Positions 1 to 5,408 of a stretch of 12,563 nt of DNA are shown piece by piece (position 1 is the stretch's first letter; the number at the start of each line of letters is the position of its first letter). The translations under genes and the position numbers were made by a program. The notes below the pieces were generated by a model that was not told the origin of the DNA, did no database searches, and saw only the letters and a program-made list of their open reading frames with translations. The DNA is from Betaproteobacteria bacterium (lineage in GTDB: Bacteria > Pseudomonadota > Gammaproteobacteria > Burkholderiales > SG8-41): NCBI GenBank assembly GCA_028292065.1, contig JAQGNC010000284.1, forward strand, positions 1 through 12,563, given 5' to 3'.

Positions 1-1013
1 GTGGTGCCGCCGAGGTCGGCCGTGCGCTGTGCCGGGTTCGCGAGCACCGCGTCGACCGCGGCTTCGATCGCCGCGCCCGCCTGCGTGAGCGCCGCCGACT
101 CGTGGCGGTTGCCGAGCGCGTCGAGCAGCATCGCGACCGACAGGAGTAGCCCGCTCGGGTTGCCGACGTCCTTGCCCGCGAGATCGGGCGCCGAGCCATG
201 ACCTGCATTCGCGACGAGGTGCTCGTCGCCGGCATTCAACGCAGCCGCGAGCCCGAGGCTGCCCGACATCGCCACGGCGAGATTCGAGAGTATGTCCCCG
301 AACATGTTGGTGATGAGGATCACGTCGTGGCGCGCCGGGCGCGTATAGATATCGGCCGCCATCGCGTCGATGTCCATCTCGCGCCAGCTCACTTCGGGAA
401 ACTGCTGCGCGACCGCGGTCGCCTGGCCGATGAAAATGCCGTCGGAGAGCTGGAGCACGTGACGTTTTCCCACCGCCGTCACCTGCTTGCGCCGGCGCTT
501 CGCGTAATCGAACGCGACCTGCGAGATGCGTTTCGACGCTTTCGCCGTGATCTTGCGCACCGAGAGCGCCACGTCCTCGGTCGGCATGAACTCGCCGCTG
601 CCGAGGAACATGTTGCGGTCGGAGTAAAACCCTTCGGTGTTCTCGCGAACGATCAGGCAGTCGAGCTTCGCGACCGCGTTCGGTATGCCGGGGCGGCTGC
701 GCGCCGGACGGATGTTCGCGTACAGATCGAGACGCTTGCGGATCGTGCCGGGAACGTTGATGCCGCCTTCCTCGCGCGGCGGATATTCGGTCATCCCGCA
801 CGGTCCGAGCACGACGCCGTCGGCCGCGATGGCTTCCTCGACGACCGGCTCGGGCATCGTCGTGCCGATCTTGCGATAGCTCGCCATGCCCACGTCGCGG
901 GTGACGAGCTTCAGCCCGAGCGAGTAGACCGCATTCGCACGCTCGAGCACCGCGACCGCGGCGGCAGCGATTTCAGGTCCGATGTCGTCGCCGGGCAGCA
1001 CGAGTATGTTCAT
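1..1013 (-). CDS. Isocitrate/isopropylmalate-family dehydrogenase (tartrate dehydrogenase-like), 3' end cut by window edge
   Basis: The family performs NAD(P)- and metal-dependent oxidative decarboxylation of a 2-hydroxyacid in the cytoplasm. About 337 residues are present; by comparison with ~350-360 residue relatives only the last 15-20 are missing. Visible motifs: GDDIGPEI (8-15), IRKRLDLYANIRPAR (91-105), VRENTEGFYS (122-131), a lysine in VGKRHVL (K183), D216, TNMFGDILSN (235-244) and the dinucleotide-binding HGSAPDLAGK. R92, R102, R123, Y130, K183, D216 and D240 line up with the substrate and metal residues of isopropylmalate dehydrogenase; the usual third metal aspartate is N244. The start is the only ATG after an upstream in-frame stop, with a weak GGA-type ribosome site. 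The gene is transcribed away from the catabolic cluster. Substrate is not decided by sequence: tartrate, D-malate or another C4 hydroxyacid fits the neighbourhood; a leucine-pathway role is less likely. Confidence 0.9.
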   Translation of the reverse strand, partial: MNILVLPGDDIGPEIAAAAVAVLERANAVYSLGLKLVTRDVGMASYRKIGTTMPEPVVEEAIAADGVVLGPCGMTEYPPREEGGINVPGTIRKRLDLYANIRPARSRPGIPNAVAKLDCLIVRENTEGFYSDRNMFLGSGEFMPTEDVALSVRKITAKASKRISQVAFDYAKRRRKQVTAVGKRHVLQLSDGIFIGQATAVAQQFPEVSWREMDIDAMAADIYTRPARHDVILITNMFGDILSNLAVAMSGSLGLAAALNAGDEHLVANAGHGSAPDLAGKDVGNPSGLLLSVAMLLDALGNRHESAALTQAGAAIEAAVDAVLANPAQRTADLGGT

Positions 1014-1051
1014 TGCGGTTTCCGATGAAGGGTTTGCGTGAGGAGGTGACG

Positions 1052-1065
1052 CTACAGTATTGTAG
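1052..1065. promoter_or_regulatory. Palindromic CTACA...TGTAG site upstream of the dehydrogenase
   Basis: CTACA and TGTAG form an inverted repeat around a 4-base centre, about 40 bases upstream of the dehydrogenase start and beside an A/T-rich stretch in an otherwise GC-rich region. It could be an operator (FadR-type GntR sites have similar half-sites) or part of an integration site, because TTGTAGATA (1060-1068) recurs at 4327-4335. No convincing -35/-10 pair was found. The function is inferred. Confidence 0.3.
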
Positions 1066-1108
1066 ATATATTCCAAACGTTCAGCGCTTCTCCTTTCGCA
1101 TGAACGCC

Positions 1109-2109
1109 TTAGCTGCTTTTGACGACCGACGATGGGACGGAGTTGGGACAGAGCAACGGGTCGAGCTTCTCCGCAAAGGGTCTGAGCCACTCGACGTCGA
1201 AGTGCAGGTATCGCGTGTCGGCGCCGCCTCCCAACTCCTAACCGAGCCGTTTGCGGATCGTATCGCTCACTCCCTGCTGATTGAGCCAGGACGCGAACGT
1301 GTGGCGCAGCGTGTGCGGCGACCACTTGAGCCCGGTCATTGTTGCGAACTTGTGCCCTTGGTAGCGCACCGGGAATACCGCCACTTCTCACCTGCGAGCG
1401 TGAATATGTACTTCGGGTGGCGCACCGTCGCGTTCCTCACTTCGGCAAGCACTGTCAGGGCCGTTTTGTTGAGCGGATCCCGTACTCGTCTGCCGTCTTC
1501 GTCCCTTCTTTGGCAGGCACGCCTTATCGTCGTGAAGCCAGTCCGACTCGAAGCTCATGACGTCGATCCGGAGCCTGGTGGCGAGGGCGAACGTGAATAC
1601 CTATCTCAACTCGTCGAACAGCACTGCTGAGAAAGCCTGCCACTTTTCCGGCCGCAGCCACTTCTTGCTCTGCTTCGGTACGGGGTACGTGTGGAACCGC
1701 GGAGGGTGACCCTGCCGAAACGCAGGATCTTCCGCACAAGATCGACGTGATTGTTCGCTGTCGAGTTCGCTGGAACGCGCTCCTTCAAACTCACCGACGG
1801 GTGTTTCATGATGACCCGGTGGACGTAGTCTTCGTCGATCTCCGTGAGCTTCATCCCATTCAGGTGCTCGGCCCAGAAATCCCGGTAGTACCCCTGAATG
1901 CGATAGCGCGCCAGAGACTGATTGAGCTCCATCCAGCGCCCGCACGTCTCCTCCCACCGCTCTACATGCCTAGCGCTTTTGCGATCGAACGCCTCGTTCT
2001 CCAAGTCGCGCAGCAACTGCTTCGCGCGCGCCTTGTCGGACGTGCCGCTCGAGGTCTTACTCCCCGTTATGGCGTCGCGAAAATACCAGATCGTGCCGCG
2101 TCGGAACAT
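1109..2109 (-). pseudogene. Tyrosine recombinase (phage-type integrase), full length but broken by frameshifts and stops
   Basis: The ATG at 2109 has an excellent ribosome site (AAGGAGG six bases upstream). The N-terminal part (MFRRGTIWYFRDAITGSKT onward) looks like a SAM-like core-binding integrase domain. Reading then continues only by changing frame: near 1700-1735, near 1490-1500, near 1370-1385 and near 1183, with in-frame TAG codons at 1601-1603 and 1238-1240. Pieced together, the catalytic half has FALATRLRIDVMSFE (first catalytic arginine region), PHTLRHTFASWL (the H-x-x-R box) and TRYLHFDVEWLRP with the nucleophilic tyrosine (codon 1208-1210), ending at TAA 1109-1111, about 334 codons in total. 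The number of lesions makes this a decayed gene, not a sequencing artefact at one site. It probably once integrated the surrounding island. Confidence 0.85.
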
Positions 2110-2406
2110 TCGTAGCCTCCTTGACGCAGCGCGCGTCGTGCATCCGCAGGATATTGGGAGATTCGCCAAGGTTCAACGTGAGCGGGATAGAGCAGGTAGC
2201 CGCGGCCGTCCTTGACGACCGGCATGCCCTGAGCGATGAGCGATTTGAGCCGGGCCCGAAGCATCTTGTATTCCCAACGGAAGAGGGGCCGGGCGGCTTC
2301 CTCGAGCGTGAGGGGGGAGGTTCGGCAAGGGCTGTCTCGGGCGCGGAGCGCTCGGGCCATCGCCAAGCTCGCAGCGCCCATCGACGGAGGCCTCGGGTAT
2401 GCTCAC
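2067..2406 (-). pseudogene. Small DNA-binding-like gene between two recombinases, frameshifted
   Basis: The GTG at 2404-2406 overlaps the TGA of the upstream recombinase remnant (2403-2405) as GTGA, the arrangement of translationally coupled genes. The first ~30 codons are read in one frame (MSIPEASVDGRCELGDG). After a run of six G (2312-2317 on the plus strand) the sensible frame changes: removing one base of the run joins it to LTLEEAARPLF, MLRARLKSLIAQGMPV and VKDGRGYLLYPAHVE. That stretch looks like a helix-turn-helix followed by a wing, as in excisionase-type or MerR-like proteins. The 3' end overlaps the start of the following recombinase by about 43 bases. Role as an excisionase is a guess from position and shape; no family was recognised with certainty. 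Confidence 0.42.
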
Positions 2407-2687
2407 AGCAGCCTCGGCACGAGGCGCTCGATGATCCTCCTCGCGCCGGCCAGATAATCCGGATGAATGTGCGCGTAGACAGCGCGCGTGACCGCCGGGT
2501 GGTCGTGGCCGGCATACATCGCGATCACGTCCATGCGCGCACCGGACTGCGCGAGCCAGGATGCGCAGGTGTGTCGCAGTACGTGAGGAGTGACGTCCGG
2601 CAGTTTCGCTGTTTCGCGCGATCGCGAAGTGCCGGTGAATGCTTCGGCGTTGAAGGTGTGGGGGTAGGTGGTGCGGATGAGCTTCAC
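2403..2687 (-). pseudogene. C-terminal remnant of a second tyrosine recombinase
   Basis: About 94 codons of an integrase catalytic domain, opening at GTG 2687. It has the H-x-x-R box in TPHVLRHTCASWLAQSG and the nucleophilic tyrosine region AVYAHIHPDYL, and ends normally at 2403. In the same frame, integrase-like sequence extends a little upstream (RPLFRTDSQPVKLIR, to roughly 2730), after which resemblance fades. The N-terminal DNA-binding half and the first catalytic arginine are therefore missing, so it should not be active alone. Its stop overlaps the start of the small gene downstream. It differs clearly in sequence from the recombinase at 1109-2109, so the two are not a recent duplication. 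Confidence 0.75.
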
Positions 2688-2756
2688 AGGCTGGCTATCG
2701 GTCCGGAACAGAGGCCTAGCCGGTTGACTTTCAAGATAAGTGCGCTTACGGCAACC

Positions 2757-2784
2757 TTGCTTTCTAAAAGCTGTCCTATATACT
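2757..2784 (+). promoter_or_regulatory. Candidate promoter of hicBA
   Basis: TTGCTT (2757-2762) and TATACT (2779-2784) are separated by 16 bases and end about 58 bases before the hicB start, in an A/T-rich stretch. HicB antitoxins usually repress their own promoter, so an operator is expected here, but none was identified. Confidence 0.38.
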
Positions 2785-2842
2785 CCAAACCACTCAAGCC
2801 CAATCCGTGGCCGTAACTCGTGGTTTTATAAGGAATTGTCAC

Positions 2843-3178
2843 ATGACTGGCCAAGTCAAGTTTGAGTTCGATCTTCCAGCGTCGGTCAAGAAGCGTGGGA
2901 AGCTCTTTATAGCGCACTGCCCGTTGATAGATGTGACCAGCCAAGGCGGCACCAAGAAAGAAGCCTTGGACCACTTGATCGAGGCGATTCAGCTGTTTAT
3001 CGAATCGTGCTTTGAGCGGGGGACGCTTGATGAAGTCATGCAAGCTTGTGGTTTCGAGTTCAAGCCGAAGGGCCCGAAGCAGCGTAAAGCGCCTGCGAAG
3101 TCCGTTCGCACCGAATGCATTCGCGTCCCACTCTCGCTCTTGATCGCAAAGCGACATGCCGAGGCTCGCCCCCACTGA
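2843..3178 (+). CDS. hicB: HicB-family antitoxin
   Basis: HicB proteins neutralise the HicA mRNA interferase and usually repress their own operon. The 111-residue product has the expected partial RNase H-like fold region: VKFEFDLPAS, LFIAHCPLIDV (22-31), TKKEALDHLIEAIQLFIE (37-54, the conserved helix) and ACGFEF. The tail (74-111) is basic and contains IRVPLSLLIAKRHAEA, which may be a short DNA-binding segment, though it is not a clear ribbon-helix-helix or HTH. The start at 2843 was chosen over one at 2807 because AAGGAA lies seven bases upstream and the family similarity begins there. The last 23 bases overlap hicA, giving an antitoxin-first operon. Base composition is lower in GC than the flanking catabolic genes, as expected for acquired DNA. 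Confidence 0.85.
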   Translation: MTGQVKFEFDLPASVKKRGKLFIAHCPLIDVTSQGGTKKEALDHLIEAIQLFIESCFERGTLDEVMQACGFEFKPKGPKQRKAPAKSVRTECIRVPLSLLIAKRHAEARPH

Positions 3179-3386
3179 TTGGCAAACGCAGGTAGCGATA
3201 TTCGAAGCAGACGGATTCAAGTACGATCGCACGCGGGGCGACCACCGGGCGTATACAAAAGCAGGAATAGCGAGGCCGGTGATTATTCCGATGTACAAGG
3301 AAGTCGGAATCGACATCATCAAAAACAACATGCGCACGGCGAACATGTCTCGCGAACGGTATTTCGAACTCTTGGCAGCAACGTAA
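3156..3386 (+). CDS. hicA: HicA-family mRNA interferase toxin
   Basis: HicA toxins are small double-stranded-RNA-binding-fold proteins that cleave mRNA and arrest growth. This 76-residue product has the whole fold: FEADGFKYDRTRGDHRAYTK (16-35) with the catalytic histidine H30 in GDH, RPVIIPMYKEVGIDIIKNNM (40-59), and the closing helix SRERYFELLA. Length and motif order are typical and nothing is broken, so the toxin should be active unless HicB holds it. The ATG lies inside hicB, and translation is probably coupled. A strong terminator follows directly. HicBA pairs are common on prophages and islands, which suits the recombinase remnants next door. Confidence 0.88.
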   Translation: MPRLAPTDWQTQVAIFEADGFKYDRTRGDHRAYTKAGIARPVIIPMYKEVGIDIIKNNMRTANMSRERYFELLAAT

Positions 3387-3407
3387 ACCCGCTTCGGCGG
3401 GTTTTTT
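3386..3407 (+). terminator. Rho-independent terminator of hicBA
   Basis: CCCGC (3388-3392) pairs with GCGGG (3397-3401) around a stable TTCG tetraloop, preceded by A residues and followed by six T. It begins at the hicA stop codon. Confidence 0.88.
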
Positions 3408-3439
3408 GATTATGGCGTGAACTGCGAGATTTCGCCATA

Positions 3440-3457
3440 TTTGCAATCGATTGCAAA
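3440..3457. other. Perfect 18-base palindrome in the spacer after hicBA
   Basis: TTTGCAATCGATTGCAAA is exactly self-complementary and contains TTGCAA twice. It sits in the gene-poor stretch 3408-3593. It could be a protein-binding site for a dimeric regulator or recombinase; nothing in the sequence identifies the partner. Confidence 0.4.
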
Positions 3458-3496
3458 CTCACGTCTCCGTCGCGTTCTTAGCCACCCATAGACCGA

Positions 3497-3522
3497 CACG
3501 CCAGACCTTTCCGCCTGGCGTG
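3497..3522. repeat. Short inverted repeat
   Basis: CACGCCAG (3497-3504) and CTGGCGTG (3515-3522) are perfect inverted arms around a 10-base loop. There is no T tract, so it is not a typical terminator. It lies just before the first hypothetical gene of the pair downstream. Confidence 0.4.
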
Positions 3523-3593
3523 CCGTGAGCATGTGCTCGTCTTGGGTCACAGCTTTCGACGTCAGGCCGGAGCGGCCGCAGGCGCGTGCTGCG

Positions 3594-3809
3594 ATGGACG
3601 GGCGGCCCGAGCCGCAGCGAGAACAGGCCCAGCTTTTCAGTGCGTTACTCGAGTCACTGCGCGCCCTCAATTCGCTGGCGACGCCTCTCGCGATTTTGTC
3701 CAGCCTCGTGCCTCCGAAAGACGCGGCAGCGTTTAATAAAGGCATGGACGAATACCAGGCGCGGATGACCACAGCCTTGGCTGAGCTTGAAAGGTATGCC
3801 AATGGCTGA
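3594..3809 (+). CDS. Small hypothetical protein, helical
   Basis: Not recognised. From the ATG at 3594 it gives 71 residues: a polar N-terminus, a leucine-rich helix (LFSALLESLRALNSLATPLA), a short PP-containing break and a second helix ending ELERYANG. The frame stays open upstream to a GTG at 3525, but the extra residues have no helical or coding-like character and neither start has a good ribosome site, so the start is uncertain. The stop overlaps the next gene by eight bases (ATGGCTGA), which suggests the two are translated together. Its place on the accessory island makes a phage or mobile-element origin plausible. Confidence 0.5.
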   Translation: MDGRPEPQREQAQLFSALLESLRALNSLATPLAILSSLVPPKDAAAFNKGMDEYQARMTTALAELERYANG

Positions 3810-4164
3810 GCCGGTCGAGATCAACGAGCGTTTGAACAATCTGGCTCGCCAGCACATTGAAAACGGCGGCGGCCCGCCATATGATGGGGATATGGAACAC
3901 CGCCTGACCGCGCTCGAGACGAAGATCGAGACCATCCTTCCTACACTTGCCACGAAGGCCGATGTCGCAGACGCGAAGTCCAACATCGTTCAATGGGTCG
4001 CGGGGATCGGCTTTGCGATCGTGGCGATCATCGTTTCGGTGATGGCCTTCATGCTGAACCGCGCACTCCCGCCGCAGCCCGCGGCCGCGCCTGCCACGCC
4101 GCCCATCGTCATCAACGTTCCGGCTCAGCAGCCTGCAGCCGCACCAGCGGCCGCCAAGCCGTAG
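3802..4164 (+). CDS. Single-pass membrane protein of unknown function with coiled coil and Pro/Ala tail
   Basis: The 120-residue product has a soluble N-terminus with a Gly/Pro turn (GGGPPYDGD, 22-30), a heptad-like helix (MEHRLTALETKIETILPTLA, 31-50), one transmembrane segment (about 64-85, WVAGIGFAIVAIIVSVMAFM) and a low-complexity Pro/Ala tail (89-120) that contains a hydrophobic IVINVP patch. The ATG at 3802 was chosen because GAAAGG lies seven bases upstream; earlier starts (TTG 3787, ATG 3796) leave no room for a ribosome site. This coiled coil-membrane helix layout resembles small phage-encoded membrane proteins, but no family was recognised. It overlaps the preceding gene, so the two may act together at the inner membrane. 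Confidence 0.65.
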   Translation: MAEPVEINERLNNLARQHIENGGGPPYDGDMEHRLTALETKIETILPTLATKADVADAKSNIVQWVAGIGFAIVAIIVSVMAFMLNRALPPQPAAAPATPPIVINVPAQQPAAAPAAAKP

Positions 4165-4252
4165 CCCAAATGTCTCGAGCGGTTGCCGGCTCCGCGCAGA
4201 AGTCGCAGAATCGCCGCCTACTACTTCCCCTGCGCCTTCGATCGCAGGGTGC

Positions 4253-4279
4253 AGGGCCCCTTGGGGGCCTTTGCTTTTT
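4253..4279 (+). terminator. Probable Rho-independent terminator after the island's last gene
   Basis: GGCCCC (4255-4260) pairs with GGGGCC (4264-4269) with a TTG loop, followed by TTTGCTTTTT. It lies about 90 bases after the membrane-protein gene and would insulate it from the catabolic cluster. Confidence 0.65.
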
Positions 4280-4321
4280 GGGAGCCTTGCGCACACCCCC
4301 GCAGAGCTGCCCCTACCGACA

Positions 4322-4335
4322 GTGTCTTGTAGATA
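4322..4335 (+). repeat. Right-hand copy of a short sequence also present at 1055-1068
   Basis: ACAGT followed three bases later by TTGTAGATA; at 1055-1068 the same two blocks occur one base apart (spacing taken by eye). The two copies lie near the two ends of the accessory island. They may be integration-site relics or binding sites of a shared regulator of the two flanking catabolic genes. The spacer 4165-4391 holds only this and the terminator. Confidence 0.3.
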
Positions 4336-4391
4336 AAAACCGCGCCAGCCGCCCCGGCTGCAGCTACCAGTGCGATTCTCACGGAGGATAC

Positions 4392-5393
4392 ATGCGTTGC
4401 TATACGCTCGACTTCGCACTGCTCGCGGCTGCGCTTGCAGCGGTATCGGGATATTCCGGTGGCGCGATTGCTCAGGCCCCTTCGACGAGCTCAGGACAGG
4501 CGTATCCCGCCAAACCCGTTCGCATACTCGTCGGCTTCGCGCCCGGTGGAGGCACCGACATCATGGCGCGGGTGATTGCCGCGAAGATCGGAGACTCGAT
4601 GAAGCAGCAGTTCATCGTCGATAACCGCCCCGGTGCGAACGCCAACCTCGCGGCCAGGCTCGCAGCGGAAGCGCCCGGGGACGGTTACACGCTCCTGTTC
4701 ATGTCGGTCGCGCACATCATGAGCAAACCGGTCTACAAGAATCTCGGCTACGACATCGAGCGCGATCTCACGCCGATCACGGTGGTGTCGAGCGTGCCGA
4801 ACGTGCTGTGCGCGAACATGGCGCTGCCTGCGCGAACCGTCAAAGACATCATCGCGCTGGCGAAAGCGAAGCCGGGGGAAATGACTTATGCGACTTCGGG
4901 CGTCGGCAGCCCCGAGCACTTCGCGGGCGAGATGTTCAAAATGATGACCAAGACCGATCTTCTCGCGATTCCGTACAAAGGCGGCGCCCCGATCGCGATC
5001 GACCTCCTCGCGGGGCACGTGATGACGAGCTTCAGCACCATGCCGCCGGTCATTCCGCACATCAAGGCCAATCGCATGCGTGCGATTGCAGTGACGACGG
5101 AAAAGCGCGCCGCCGTGCTGCCCGACGTGCCGACGGTCGGCGAGACCGTGCCGGGCTACGTGATGAGCACGTGGTACGGGGCGGTGGCGCCGGTGAAAGT
5201 GTCGCGTGAGATCGTGCAGCGCCTGAATCACGAAATGGTCAAAGCGCTCGCGCTTCCCGACGTCAAGGAAAAGCTCGCGGCCCTCGGCGCGGACGTCGTA
5301 GGCACGACCACCGACGAGACTGCGGCGATCTTCAAGACCGATATCGCGAAGTTCACCAAGGTCGCGAACGCGGCGAACATCCGCGCGGATTGA
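4392..5393 (+). CDS. Bug/TctC-family periplasmic substrate-binding protein (TTT transporter)
   Basis: Proteins of this family bind a small carboxylate in the periplasm and hand it to a TctA/TctB membrane permease. The 333-residue product has a signal peptide (hydrophobic stretch 8-27, likely cleaved near AIA-Q), the family's first ligand loop VGFAPGGGTDIMARVIA (48-64), VDNRPGANANLA, EAPGDGYTLLF, YKGGAPIAIDLLAGHV and the closing ATLGAD-type segment (LAALGADVVG). The ATG at 4392 has GGAGG four bases upstream; the frame is open much further upstream, but that part lacks family similarity. Residues 29-36 (APSTSSGQ) are encoded by an intergenic-type repeat inserted in frame. The otnK-like gene follows after 15 bases. 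A C4 sugar acid ligand is inferred from the neighbours only. Confidence 0.92.
   Translation: MRCYTLDFALLAAALAAVSGYSGGAIAQAPSTSSGQAYPAKPVRILVGFAPGGGTDIMARVIAAKIGDSMKQQFIVDNRPGANANLAARLAAEAPGDGYTLLFMSVAHIMSKPVYKNLGYDIERDLTPITVVSSVPNVLCANMALPARTVKDIIALAKAKPGEMTYATSGVGSPEHFAGEMFKMMTKTDLLAIPYKGGAPIAIDLLAGHVMTSFSTMPPVIPHIKANRMRAIAVTTEKRAAVLPDVPTVGETVPGYVMSTWYGAVAPVKVSREIVQRLNHEMVKALALPDVKEKLAALGADVVGTTTDETAAIFKTDIAKFTKVANAANIRAD
4479..4500 (+). repeat. Interspersed repeat copy inside a coding sequence
   Basis: CCTTCGACGAGCTCAGGACA plus GG resembles the elements at 12483-12500 and 12543-12563 (TTCGACA...CTCAGG in either orientation). Here it supplies eight codons at the signal-peptide junction of the Bug protein and is flanked by CAGGC on both sides (4473-4477 and 4497-4501). 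Confidence 0.7.
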
Positions 5394-5408
5394 AGCGTAC
5401 CCTGCGCC

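Noticed and set aside
198..1028. Long plus-strand open frame (276 codons)
   Set aside because: It is the antisense shadow of the dehydrogenase, Arg/His/Asp-rich with no family motif, while the minus strand has a full set of catalytic residues.
1040..1049. GAGGAGGTGA on the plus strand, a perfect ribosome-site sequence
   Set aside because: No plausible plus-strand gene follows; the region downstream is the antisense of a decayed recombinase.
2724..2752. TTGACT as an alternative -35 for hicBA
   Set aside because: The best -10 at suitable spacing (TTACGG) is poor; TTGCTT with TATACT downstream is a better pair.
2684..3346. Minus-strand open frame of 220 codons with a membrane-like N-terminus
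   Set aside because: It lies antisense to hicB and hicA, which have clear motifs, a ribosome site and a terminator in the right orientation; the hydrophobic start is the complement of hicA.
3410..3802. Minus-strand open frame of 130 codons in the hicBA downstream spacer
   Set aside because: Its C-terminal part looks mildly like a helix-turn-helix, but it has no ribosome site, covers the palindrome and overlaps the better-supported plus-strand gene.
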